Shown: one piece after another, positions 7,608-14,729 of the stretch
Numbering within the stretch: position 1 is the first letter of the stretch
Layout: each line of letters starts with the position of its first letter
NCBI GenBank assembly: GCA_900769995.1
Contig: CAAGIT010000174.1
Span: forward strand, 1 to 24,242
From: an uncultured Oscillospiraceae bacterium
GTDB taxonomy: Bacteria > Bacillota > Clostridia > Oscillospirales > Oscillospiraceae
DNA length: 24,242 bases
Reading direction: 5' to 3'
Position numbers and translations under genes: made by a program
Notes under the pieces: model-generated
Seen by the model: the letters and a program-made list of their open reading frames with translations, nothing else
The model's database searches: none
What the model was told of the DNA's origin: nothing

Positions 7608-7967
7608 TTAGAATTTCAGTCCGCCTTCGCGGGCGCCGTCAGCCAGAGCAGCAACACGGCCATGATAAACATAACCGCCACGGTCGAAAACGACCTCTTC
7701 GATGCCCTTTGCCAGAGCGCGCTCAGCGACGAGCTTACCGACCTTCTTGGCAGCCTCGGCATTGCCCTTGGCACCTTCAAAGGTCTTCTCAACGGTAGAA
7801 GCGGAAACCAGAGTGACTCCGTTAACATCATCAATGATCTGCGCATAGATGTTTGCGTTGCTTCTGAAAACATTCAGGCGGGGTCTAGCCGGTGTGCCGG
7901 AGATCTTACCGCGAACGCGAACGTGGCGATGCAGACGCATTGCCTTCTTATCGGTCTTCTTAATCAT
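7608..7967 (-). CDS. rplR: 50S ribosomal protein L18
   Basis: L18 binds 5S rRNA together with L5. The 119-aa product has the basic N-terminal arm (RLHRHVRVRGKISGTPARPR), the core NVFRSNANIYAQIIDD and the C-terminal FDRGGYVYHGRVAALADGAR. Spacing is 16 nt from rplF and 15 nt to rpsE. Confidence 0.98.
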   Translation of the reverse strand: MIKKTDKKAMRLHRHVRVRGKISGTPARPRLNVFRSNANIYAQIIDDVNGVTLVSASTVEKTFEGAKGNAEAAKKVGKLVAERALAKGIEEVVFDRGGYVYHGRVAALADGAREGGLKF

Positions 7968-7983
7968 TTACGCACACCTCCTA

Positions 7984-8529
7984 TTATTTCTTACCGCCGG
8001 CCTTGCCCTCTTTACGGCGCACGACCTCAGTGGTATACTTGATGCCCTTGCCCTTGTAAGGCTCGGGGGGTCTCTTGCCACGGACGTTGGCAGCGAACTG
8101 ACCGACCTTCTGCTTGTCGATGCCGCTGACGACGACCTTGTTGGGAGAGGGAACTTCGACCGTGATGCCATCGGTCTCTTCCATGATAACCGGATGAGAA
8201 TAGCCGATGTTCAGGACGAGCTTGTTGCCCTCCTTGCTGGCACGGTAGCCAACGCCGTTGACTTCGAGCTCCTTGGTGAAGCCCTTCTCAACGCCGACGA
8301 CCATGTTGCTCAGCAGGGTGCGGGTCAGACCATGCAGGCTCTTGTTTTCATGGGCATCGTTCGGACGCTCGACGGTCAGAACTGCGCCATCCTGCTTGAT
8401 GATCATTTCATGGTGGAATTCGCTAGTCAGTGTACCCTTCGGGCCCTTGACGGTAACAACGTTACCCTCTGCGACAGTCACAGTGACGCCGGCCGGTACA
8501 GTGATAGGCATTTTGCCGATTCTGGACAT
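7984..8529 (-). CDS. rplF: 50S ribosomal protein L6
   Basis: L6 lies near the sarcin-ricin loop and the factor-binding region. The 181-aa product consists of two repeated L6 domains (about 1-80 and 81-165). It starts MSRIGKMPITVPAGVTV, and the C-terminus carries RGKRPPEPYKGKGIKY, the conserved RNA-contacting segment. It directly follows rpsH at 12 nt. Confidence 0.98.
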   Translation of the reverse strand: MSRIGKMPITVPAGVTVTVAEGNVVTVKGPKGTLTSEFHHEMIIKQDGAVLTVERPNDAHENKSLHGLTRTLLSNMVVGVEKGFTKELEVNGVGYRASKEGNKLVLNIGYSHPVIMEETDGITVEVPSPNKVVVSGIDKQKVGQFAANVRGKRPPEPYKGKGIKYTTEVVRRKEGKAGGKK

Positions 8530-8541
8530 AATGTTACCTCC

Positions 8542-8940
8542 TTACCAGACGAACGCAAGGACTTCGCCGCCGACGTGCGCTGCGCGAGCAGCCTTATCGG
8601 TCATGACGCCCTTGGAAGTGGAAATAATGGCAATGCCGAGGCCGCGCAGGACCTTGGGCAGCTCTTCCGCACCGGCGTAGACACGCAGGCCGGGCTTGGA
8701 AACACGGCGAAGACCGGTGATGACCTTCTCCTTGTTGCCGAGGTACTTCAGGGTGATGTGGATCATGCCCTGCTTGCCATCCTCTTCGACGTTGTAGGCC
8801 TTGATGTAGCCTTCGTCGAGCAGGATCTTGGCGATGTCCTTCTTCAGGTTGGAAGCGGGAACATCGACGGTGTCATGCTTTGCAGAATTCGCGTTACGGA
8901 TTCTGGTGAGCATATCTGCTACGGGATCAGTGATTTGCAT
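8542..8940 (-). CDS. rpsH: 30S ribosomal protein S8
   Basis: S8 is a primary 16S binder that recognises helix 21. In E. coli it represses the spc operon by binding an mRNA mimic of that helix at the L5 gene. The 132-aa product starts MQITDPVADMLTRIRNAN and has the C-terminal STSKGVMTDKAARAAHVGGE loop that contacts RNA. The ATG (8938-8940) lies 10 nt after AGGAGG (8951-8956). Its upstream spacer, 166 nt, carries a helix 21-like structure, which suggests autoregulation here. Confidence 0.98.
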   Translation of the reverse strand: MQITDPVADMLTRIRNANSAKHDTVDVPASNLKKDIAKILLDEGYIKAYNVEEDGKQGMIHITLKYLGNKEKVITGLRRVSKPGLRVYAGAEELPKVLRGLGIAIISTSKGVMTDKAARAAHVGGEVLAFVW

Positions 8941-8950
8941 GTGGTATTTA

Positions 8951-9046
8951 CCTCCTTCAGAAGTTACGGGCTTTACCCGTTAAGACGCCAGAGTATCAGA
9001 GGAATGTAAGCCGAACAGTCCGGCTCCATTTTCCTCTGACTTCTGA
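8951..9046 (-). promoter_or_regulatory. Putative S8-binding autoregulatory mRNA element
   Basis: On the transcribed strand, UCAGAGGAA (9039-9031) pairs with UUCCUCUGA (9004-8996). This closes an internal loop and an inner AGCCG/CGGCU stem (9009-9013 with 9021-9025). Below the outer stem, G9040-C8993 and A9041-U8992 pair, with A9042 unpaired and U8995/A8994 bulged. A UCAG/CUGG helix follows (9043-9046 with 8988-8991). The AAGU/AUACU core is the same as A595-U598 and A640-U644 of E. coli 16S helix 21, the known S8 recognition site. Alternatively UCAGAAGU (9046-9039) can pair with ACUUCUGA (8964-8957), which abuts the rpsH AGGAGG. A 5-bp ACGGG/CCCGT hairpin (8966-8980) lies between. The pairings are read from sequence; S8 binding is inferred. 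Confidence 0.8.
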
Positions 9047-9066
9047 TGCCTGTCTTACATTTGAAT

Positions 9067-9098
9067 CACACAATGTGTGTTGTGACTCGTAAGAGTCA
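9067..9098 (-). other. Small hairpins after the rpsN stop
   Basis: TGACTC pairs with GAGTCA around a 4-nt loop (9083-9098), and CACAC pairs with GTGTG (9067-9079). They occupy the rpsN-proximal part of the 166-nt spacer and have no U-run. They may be part of the same leader structure or simply separate it from rpsN. Confidence 0.35.
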
Positions 9099-9106
9099 GA
9101 ATGTGT

Positions 9107-9292
9107 TTACCAGCTTGCCTTCTTCACGCCGGGGATCTCGCCCTTGTAAGCGAGCTCGCGGAAGCAGATACGGCATACGCCGTAGTCACGCAGGTAAGCA
9201 TGGGGTCTGCCGCAGATCTTGCAGCGGTTGTAGCGGCGGGTGGAGAACTTGTTTCCGGCCTGCTGCTTCAAAATCATAGCTTTTCTTGCCAT
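9107..9292 (-). CDS. rpsN: 30S ribosomal protein S14, zinc type
   Basis: S14 helps assemble the 30S head. The product is the short 61-aa zinc-binding form (also called type Z, rpsZ), with RCKICGRPHAYL and GVCRICFREL providing the two CxxC pairs. It ends in the typical GVKKASW. Organisms under zinc limitation often have a second zinc-free copy elsewhere, which cannot be judged from this window. Confidence 0.98.
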   Translation of the reverse strand: MARKAMILKQQAGNKFSTRRYNRCKICGRPHAYLRDYGVCRICFRELAYKGEIPGVKKASW

Positions 9293-9311
9293 TTCTCAAT
9301 ATCCTCCCAAA

Positions 9312-9851
9312 TTAAGCGTGGAACGGAGCACCGACCATGGTCAGCAGTTCCTTGGCTTCCTCATCGGTCGTGGCGGTGGTGCAGATGCAGATGTCCATGC
9401 CGCGGATCTTATCGACCTTGTCATACTCGATTTCGGGGAAGATGAGCTGTTCCTTCAGGCCCAGGGCATAGTTGCCGCGGCCGTCGAAGGCGTTGGGGTT
9501 GATGCCGCGGAAGTCGCGGACACGGGGCAGAGCAACGTTGAAGAGGCGGTCGATGAACTCCCACATCTTCTCACCGCGCAGGGTGACCTTCACGCCGACG
9601 GTTTCGCCCTCACGAACCTTGAAGTTCGCGACGGACTTACGAGCCTTGGTGGTGATGGGCTTCTGGCCGGTGATGGTGGCGATGTCTCTGCAGATGGCTT
9701 CGATCTCCTTCGCATTGTTCTTGCTCTCGCCGCAGCCGACGTTCACAACGACCTTTGCGATCTGGGGGATCTGCATAACGCTCTTGTACTGGAACTTCTT
9801 CATCAGAGCAGGAGCGATTTCTTCATTGTACTTAACTTTCAGTCTAGCCAT
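9312..9851 (-). CDS. rplE: 50S ribosomal protein L5
   Basis: L5 binds 5S rRNA and contacts P-site tRNA. The product is 179 aa from MARLKVKYNEEIAPALMKKF. The frame stays open 12 codons further, but this ATG (9849-9851) has a strong AGGAGGA site and is the family start. Landmarks include KVVVNVGCGE, the KPITTKARKSVANFKVREG segment and a C-terminal DICICTTATTDEEAKELL. In E. coli the S8 repressor site overlaps this gene's start, but no such fold was recognised here. Confidence 0.98.
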   Translation of the reverse strand: MARLKVKYNEEIAPALMKKFQYKSVMQIPQIAKVVVNVGCGESKNNAKEIEAICRDIATITGQKPITTKARKSVANFKVREGETVGVKVTLRGEKMWEFIDRLFNVALPRVRDFRGINPNAFDGRGNYALGLKEQLIFPEIEYDKVDKIRGMDICICTTATTDEEAKELLTMVGAPFHA

Positions 9852-9868
9852 GTTTACGTTCCTCCTCC

Positions 9869-10174
9869 TTAGATTTCCTTGCCGCACTTCTTGCAGACAC
9901 GGATCTTCTTGTCGCCGTCAACGTTGAAGCCGACGCGAACGCCCTTCTTGCAGTTGGAGCAGTAGAGCTGAACCTTATCCACACGAATGGGGATCTCACG
10001 CTTGATGATGCCGGAGACGTCGTTCTGCTTGCGGGCCTTCACATGGCAGGTAGCAACGTTGACGCCTTCAACAATCAGCTTGTTGGTCTTGGGCATGGCA
10101 GCGATGACCTTGCCCTTCTTGCCCTTGGACTTGCCGGACAAGACAATAACGGTATCGTTCTTCTTAATGTTCAT
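9869..10174 (-). CDS. rplX: 50S ribosomal protein L24, CxxC form
   Basis: L24 is an assembly initiator of the large subunit. The 101-aa product begins with a KOW motif (DTVIVLSGKSKGKKGKVIAA). Its C-terminal half has CSNC and CKKC pairs, a possible zinc ribbon seen in several Firmicute L24 proteins. It lies between rplN and rplE with gaps of 15 and 17 nt. Confidence 0.97.
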   Translation of the reverse strand: MNIKKNDTVIVLSGKSKGKKGKVIAAMPKTNKLIVEGVNVATCHVKARKQNDVSGIIKREIPIRVDKVQLYCSNCKKGVRVGFNVDGDKKIRVCKKCGKEI

Positions 10175-10189
10175 TCCAAAGTCCCCCTA

Positions 10190-10558
10190 TTAAATGACTT
10201 CCGGAGCGAGGGAGAGGATCTTCATGTATTCCTTGTCACGAAGCTCTCTTGCAACCGGCCCAAAAATACGGGTGCCGCGGGGATTCTTGTCGTCCTTGAC
10301 AAGGACGGCGGCATTCTCGTCAAAACGAACATAGGTGCCGTCTGCACGGCGGACGCCCTTTGCAGAACGCACGATGACAGCGCGAACGACTTCGCCCTTC
10401 TTCACGGTGCCGCCGGGAGCTGCCTTGCGGACAGAGGCGACGATAACATCGCCGATGTTGCCGAACTTACGCTTGGAGCCGCCAAGAACACGGATGCACT
10501 TGATCTCCTTCGCGCCGGTGTTGTCGGCAACCTTCAGAAAAGTTTCCTGTTGGATCAT
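10190..10558 (-). CDS. rplN: 50S ribosomal protein L14
   Basis: L14 forms intersubunit bridges near L19. The 122-aa length is exact for bacteria. It starts MIQQETFLKVADNTGAKE and carries the signature PGGTVKKGEVVRAVIVR and the C-terminal RELRDKEYMKILSLAPEVI. Confidence 0.98.
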   Translation of the reverse strand: MIQQETFLKVADNTGAKEIKCIRVLGGSKRKFGNIGDVIVASVRKAAPGGTVKKGEVVRAVIVRSAKGVRRADGTYVRFDENAAVLVKDDKNPRGTRIFGPVARELRDKEYMKILSLAPEVI

Positions 10559-10574
10559 TTAGTTGTCGACCTCC

Positions 10575-10838
10575 TTACTCAGCCTTCTTGATGATTTCAA
10601 CGAGGCGCCATCTCTTGTCCTTGGACAGAGGACGGCACTCCATAACCTTAACGGTATCGCCGACGCCACACTCGTTGTTCTCGTCGTGTGCCTTCAGCTT
10701 GTAGGTTCTCTTAACGATCTTCTTGTACAGCTTGTGCTGCACGCTATCCTCAATAGCAACCACGATGGTCTTGTCCATCTTATCGGAGACGACCTGACCA
10801 ACTCTGGTTTTGCGGAAAGCTCTTGTAGTTTCACTCAT
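10575..10838 (-). CDS. rpsQ: 30S ribosomal protein S17
   Basis: S17 is a primary 16S binder with an OB fold. The 87-aa product contains TRVGQVVSDKMDKTIVVAIE, the basic KIVKRTYKLKAHDE loop, and VGDTVKVMECRPLSKDKRW. Gap 14 nt from rpmC, with an AGGAGG-type site before the ATG. Confidence 0.98.
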   Translation of the reverse strand: MSETTRAFRKTRVGQVVSDKMDKTIVVAIEDSVQHKLYKKIVKRTYKLKAHDENNECGVGDTVKVMECRPLSKDKRWRLVEIIKKAE

Positions 10839-10852
10839 TTTCCGTTACCTCC

Positions 10853-11050
10853 TCAGATTGCGGTCTCTTTCTCACGAATAATCGTCTTGATGCGGGCAAT
10901 ATCCTTCTTCACAGCAGCGATCTTGACGGGGTTATCGAGCTGGTTGGTAGCATGCTGCATACGCAGGAAAAACAGGTCCTTCTTCAGTTCAGCGACCTTT
11001 GCTTCCAGGTCAGCCACGTTCATGGCTCTCAGTTCTTTAGCCTTCATCAT
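10853..11050 (-). CDS. rpmC: 50S ribosomal protein L29
   Basis: L29 lies at the tunnel exit with L23 and takes part in SRP and chaperone docking. The 65-aa product is a helical hairpin (KAKELRAMNVADLEAKVAEL). Two adjacent ATGs are possible (11050 and 11047). The first overlaps the rplP stop as TAATG, which argues for coupling. Confidence 0.97.
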   Translation of the reverse strand: MMKAKELRAMNVADLEAKVAELKKDLFFLRMQHATNQLDNPVKIAAVKKDIARIKTIIREKETAI

Positions 11051-11484
11051 TATTCACCACCATTCTCAGATACTGCATCCTCGCGGGCGATGATCTTGGT
11101 CTTGATGGGCAGCTTGTGCTGTGCAAGACGGAGAGCCTCACGAGCATCTTCTTCAGAAACGCCGCCGATCTCAAACATGACCTTCTGCGCCTTCACGACT
11201 GCAACCCAATATTCCGGAGCGCCCTTACCGGAGCCCATACGGACGCCGAGAGCCTTCTTGGAAACAGGCTTGTCGGGGAAGATCTTGATCCAGACCTGAC
11301 CGCTACGCTTGGTGTAACGGGTCATAGCGATACGAGCCGCTTCGATCTGGTTGCCGGTGATCCAGCCGGGTTCTACGGCCTGGATGCCGAACTGACCGTA
11401 GGATACCTTATTGCCGCGAGATGCTGCGCCCTTCATGCGGCCGCGCTGTACTCGACGGAACTTTGTTCTCTTAGGCATTAACAT
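11050..11484 (-). CDS. rplP: 50S ribosomal protein L16
   Basis: L16 helps position A-site tRNA. The 144-aa product starts MLMPKRTKFRRVQRGRMKG and contains GFGIQ-like SYGQFGIQAVEPGWI, arginine-rich RIAMTRYTKRSGQVWI and MGSGKGAPEYWVAVVK. Its ATG overlaps the rpsC TAA by one base (TAATG), and its own stop overlaps rpmC the same way, so rpsC-rplP-rpmC form a coupled chain. Confidence 0.98.
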   Translation of the reverse strand: MLMPKRTKFRRVQRGRMKGAASRGNKVSYGQFGIQAVEPGWITGNQIEAARIAMTRYTKRSGQVWIKIFPDKPVSKKALGVRMGSGKGAPEYWVAVVKAQKVMFEIGGVSEEDAREALRLAQHKLPIKTKIIAREDAVSENGGE

Positions 11485-12272
11485 TAGCGGTTGCCTCCTT
11501 CCCTGCGATCGTCACGACGACGCTCGCCATTGAAAGGTCTGCCGGAGCCGCGACGGTCACCGCCACGACGGTCGTCACGACGACGGTCGCCATTGTTGCG
11601 GCGCTCACGACGGGGAGCTTCCGGTGCGGACTGACGCAGCGTGGAGTTCAGGACTTCGCCCTTGTAGATCCACACCTTGCAGCCGATCTTGCCGTAGGTG
11701 GTATTTGCTTCCGCGAAGCCGTACTCGATGTCAGCACGGAGCGTCTGCAGAGGAATGGTGCCCTCGTGGTAGGACTCGCTGCGGGCGATTTCTGCGCCGC
11801 CGAGACGTCCGCCGCAGGTGCACTTGATGCCCTTTGCGCCCAGACGGGTCGCTCTCTGCATCGCCTGCTTCATTGCACGACGGAAGGAAATACGCTTTTC
11901 AAGCTGTGCTGCGATGTTCTCAGCAACAAGCTGTGCATTGAGGTCCGGGCTGCGGATCTCAATGATGTTCAGAGCAACGCTCTTGCCGAGCTTCTGCTCC
12001 AGCTCCAGACGGAGCTTTTCGATCTCCTGGCCGCCCTTGCCGATGACAACACCGGGACGGGAGCAGTGCAGGTTGATCTTGACGCGGGCATTGCTGCGCT
12101 CGATTTCGATCTTAGCGATGCCGGCGGCATACAGTCTCTTCTTGAGATCCTTACGGATGTTATAGTCCTCAACGATCAGGTCGCCGACCTTGTCGTTGCG
12201 GGCATACCAACGAGAATCCCAGTCCTTGATCACGCCAACGCGCAGACCATGAGGATTAACTTTCTGTCCCAT
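11484..12272 (-). CDS. rpsC: 30S ribosomal protein S3 with charged tail
   Basis: S3 forms part of the mRNA entry pore. The 262-aa product starts MGQKVNPHGLRVGVIKDWDS (ATG 12270-12272; the 8-codon upstream extension lacks family similarity). The KH domain carries VIGKGGQEIEK, and the C-domain carries GRLGGAEIARSE. About 45 residues at the C-terminus are almost only Arg, Asp, Gly, Glu and Asn. They include two near-copies of an RRRDDRR block encoded by a 22-bp repeat (11511-11532 and 11574-11595, one mismatch). This tail is probably disordered and RNA-interacting. Confidence 0.97.
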   Translation of the reverse strand: MGQKVNPHGLRVGVIKDWDSRWYARNDKVGDLIVEDYNIRKDLKKRLYAAGIAKIEIERSNARVKINLHCSRPGVVIGKGGQEIEKLRLELEQKLGKSVALNIIEIRSPDLNAQLVAENIAAQLEKRISFRRAMKQAMQRATRLGAKGIKCTCGGRLGGAEIARSESYHEGTIPLQTLRADIEYGFAEANTTYGKIGCKVWIYKGEVLNSTLRQSAPEAPRRERRNNGDRRRDDRRGGDRRGSGRPFNGERRRDDRREGGNR

Positions 12273-12282
12273 AGTAACCTCC

Positions 12283-12618
12283 TTAAGCCTTCTCACTCAC
12301 GCCGATGGTGAGGTGAGTCGTTCTCTTGAGAATGCGATTGTATCTGCCCTTTGCACGCGGCATACCACGCTTCAGGGTGGGGCCGGGATTGGCAATCGCG
12401 GTGGAGACGTAGAGCTTATCAACGTCCATACCGTGGTTGTTCTCGGCGTTTGCCATCGCACTCTTGAGGAGCTTGAGCATGGGCTCAGAGGCTGCCTTCG
12501 GGGTCTGCATGATATATGCGCATGCGGTCTTGACGTCCTTGCCGCGAACCAGGTCGCAGAGGATCTTAACCTTGCGCGGAGAAATACGCAGGTATTTCAG
12601 ATGTGCTTTTGCTTCCAT
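12283..12618 (-). CDS. rplV: 50S ribosomal protein L22
   Basis: L22 lines the exit tunnel through a long beta hairpin. The 111-aa product has KYLRISPRKVKILCDLVRGK and the hairpin ANPGPTLKRGMPRAKGRYNR. No unusual insertion is seen in the hairpin, the site where macrolide-resistance changes occur in other species. Confidence 0.98.
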   Translation of the reverse strand: MEAKAHLKYLRISPRKVKILCDLVRGKDVKTACAYIMQTPKAASEPMLKLLKSAMANAENNHGMDVDKLYVSTAIANPGPTLKRGMPRAKGRYNRILKRTTHLTIGVSEKA

Positions 12619-12632
12619 GTTCTTTCTCCCCC

Positions 12633-12911
12633 TTACTTAGAATTGGAGGTCTTGGAGCCGGAATGTCCGCGGAACGTTCTGGTGGGAACGAACTCGCCCA
12701 GCTTATGACCAACCATGTCCTCTGTCACATAGACGGGAACGTGCTTACGACCGTCATGGACAGCGATTGTGTGACCGACAAAGGAGGGGAAAATGGTGGA
12801 AGATCTGGACCAGGTCTTCAGCACTTTCTTTTCACCGGTTTTGTTCAGCTCTTCAACGCGCTTATACAGCTCAGGAGCAACAAACGGGCCTTTCTTAATG
12901 CTTCTGCTCAT
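12633..12911 (-). CDS. rpsS: 30S ribosomal protein S19
   Basis: S19 is a head protein contacting S13 and A-site tRNA. The 92-aa product reads MSRSIKKGPFVAPELYKRVE and has the motif WSRSSTIFPSFVGHTIAVHD and the C-terminal GEFVPTRTFRGHSG. Gaps to rplV and rplB are each 14 nt. Confidence 0.98.
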   Translation of the reverse strand: MSRSIKKGPFVAPELYKRVEELNKTGEKKVLKTWSRSSTIFPSFVGHTIAVHDGRKHVPVYVTEDMVGHKLGEFVPTRTFRGHSGSKTSNSK

Positions 12912-12925
12912 TATTCATTTCCTCC

Positions 12926-13762
12926 TTACTTACTGTTTCTGCGCTTGATGATGAACTTATCGGTCGGGTTCTTGGTCTTGCGGGTCTTGTAACCCAGAGC
13001 CGGCTTGCCCCAAGGAGTGACAGGGCCGGGACGACCAACAGGAGCACGACCCTCGCCACCGCCGTGGGGGTGGTCGCAGGGGTTCATGACGGAACCGCGA
13101 ACGGTCGGACGGATGCCCATGTGACGGACACGGCCGGCCTTGCCGAGGTGGACATTGCTATGGTCGATGTTACCGACCTGGCCGATGCAGGCCATGCAGT
13201 TCATGCGGATATAGCGCATTTCGCCGGAGGGCAGACGAACCTGAGCCAGGGTGTCTTCCTTCGCCAGAAGCTGTGCAGCAACGCCCGCGGAGCGGACAAG
13301 CTGTGCACCGCAGCCGGGCTGCAGCTCGATGTTGTGGATCACGGTACCCACGGGGATGTTTGCGATGGGGAGGCAGTTGCCGGGCTTGATGTCGGCCTCT
13401 GCGGAGGAGATGACGGTGTCGCCGACCTTCAGGCCAACAGGGGCCAGAATGTAGCGGAGCTCGCCATCGGTGTACTTCACCAGAGCGATGAAGGCGCTGC
13501 GGTTGGGATCGTACTCGATGCGCTCAACAACTGCCGGAACATCCAGCTTGTTGCGCTTGAAGTCGATGATACGATACTTGCGCTTGTTGCCGCCGCCGCG
13601 ATGACGGACGGTGATTCTGCCGTAGCTGTTTCGACCGGAATGCTTCTTCAGGGTCTCAACCAGGCTACGCTCGGGCTTTGCCTTCTTATCAACACCCTCG
13701 AACGCGGACACAGTCATGCCGCGGCGAGCGGGGGTATAAGGCTTATAAGTTTTAATCGCCAT
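12926..13762 (-). CDS. rplB: 50S ribosomal protein L2
   Basis: L2 is needed for subunit association and for the peptidyl-transferase centre. The 278-aa product has the N-terminal GRNSYGRITVRHRGGGNKRK, the OB and SH3 core, and the C-terminal VMNPCDHPHGGGEGRAPVGR, including the conserved histidine near the active centre. ATG start, 31 nt after rplW. Confidence 0.98.
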   Translation of the reverse strand: MAIKTYKPYTPARRGMTVSAFEGVDKKAKPERSLVETLKKHSGRNSYGRITVRHRGGGNKRKYRIIDFKRNKLDVPAVVERIEYDPNRSAFIALVKYTDGELRYILAPVGLKVGDTVISSAEADIKPGNCLPIANIPVGTVIHNIELQPGCGAQLVRSAGVAAQLLAKEDTLAQVRLPSGEMRYIRMNCMACIGQVGNIDHSNVHLGKAGRVRHMGIRPTVRGSVMNPCDHPHGGGEGRAPVGRPGPVTPWGKPALGYKTRKTKNPTDKFIIKRRNSK

Positions 13763-13793
13763 TTGCGTTTACACTCCTTTATTGAGATGGTTA

Positions 13794-14090
13794 TCAGACC
13801 ATACCCTCGAAGAACTCGATGGTCTTGGAATCGGCAGTCAGCTTAACGACAGCCTTCTTGTAGGAAGCAGTGCGGCCTTCGGGGTAACGACCCTGACGCT
13901 TTGCCTTGCCGTCCATGTTGATGGTGGTAACTTTTTCGACCTTAACGCCGAAGATTTCGGAAACAGCCTTCTTGATCTCGGTCTTGTTGGCATCGTTTGC
14001 AACGATGAAAACGTACTTCTTCTGATCGACAGCTTCCATGGACTGTTCGGTGATGACCGGACGGATCACAATATCGTATGCAGTCTTCAT
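13794..14090 (-). CDS. rplW: 50S ribosomal protein L23
   Basis: L23 is the main docking site for trigger factor and SRP at the tunnel exit. The 98-aa product carries YDIVIRPVITEQSMEAVDQK, the core FIVANDANKTEIKKAVSEIF and the loop GKAKRQGRYPEGRTASYKKA. Its start overlaps the rplD stop by ATGA (4 nt), suggesting translational coupling to L4. Confidence 0.98.
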   Translation of the reverse strand: MKTAYDIVIRPVITEQSMEAVDQKKYVFIVANDANKTEIKKAVSEIFGVKVEKVTTINMDGKAKRQGRYPEGRTASYKKAVVKLTADSKTIEFFEGMV

Positions 14091-14710
14091 GCGAACACCT
14101 CCTGAATCTTTGCCAGAGCAGCCTTATCAAGGACGAGCTTCTTCGCATTGAGGATGTCGTACACATTGATGAGGTTGGCGAATGTGGTCTGCACACCGGG
14201 GATGTTACGGGCGGAGAGGATCACGTTCTCGTTGACCTCAGCGGTAACGACCAGAGCCTTGCAATCAGCATTGACTGCGCTCAGGAAACCGGCGAACTTC
14301 TTGGTCTTGATTTCGTCCATCTTGATCTCGTCGATGACGACGATGCTCTCGGACTGAGCCTTTGCACTCAGAGCGGACTTCAGAGCCAGTCTGCGAACCT
14401 TCTTGTTGAGGGTGTAGCTGTAATCGCGGGGCTTCGGTGCGAACACGATGCCGCCGTGGGTCCACTGCGGAGCACGGGTGCTGCCCTGACGGGCATGGCC
14501 GGTACCCTTCTGTCTCCAGGGCTTCTTGCCGCCGCCGGAAACCTCTGCACGGGTCAGAGCGGACTGTGTGCCCTGGCGGCAGTTTGCCAGGTGATTCTTA
14601 ACAACGTCGTGAACAACAGACTCGTTCGGCTCGATACCGAAGATAGCCTCGGAAAGTTCAACCTCGCCGACCTGCTTGCCGTTCATATCGTAAACATTTG
14701 TCTTAAGCAT
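14087..14710 (-). CDS. rplD: 50S ribosomal protein L4
   Basis: L4 is an early assembly protein with a tunnel loop. In E. coli it also represses the S10 operon in its leader. The 207-aa product has the extended loop (GGGKKPWRQKGTGHARQGST) and the globular domain with VVIDEIKMDEIKTKKFAGF. Both the S10 leader and the rplC spacer in this window are candidate targets for regulation by L4 or another early protein, but no L4 site was identified. Confidence 0.98.
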   Translation of the reverse strand: MLKTNVYDMNGKQVGEVELSEAIFGIEPNESVVHDVVKNHLANCRQGTQSALTRAEVSGGGKKPWRQKGTGHARQGSTRAPQWTHGGIVFAPKPRDYSYTLNKKVRRLALKSALSAKAQSESIVVIDEIKMDEIKTKKFAGFLSAVNADCKALVVTAEVNENVILSARNIPGVQTTFANLINVYDILNAKKLVLDKAALAKIQEVFA

Positions 14711-14729
14711 TTAGTTCAACTCTCCTTTC

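Noticed and set aside
9312..9887. E. coli-like S8 repressor site at the start of rplE
   Set aside because: No helix 21-like AAGU/AUACU core was recognised around the rplE start; the matching structure is instead upstream of rpsH.
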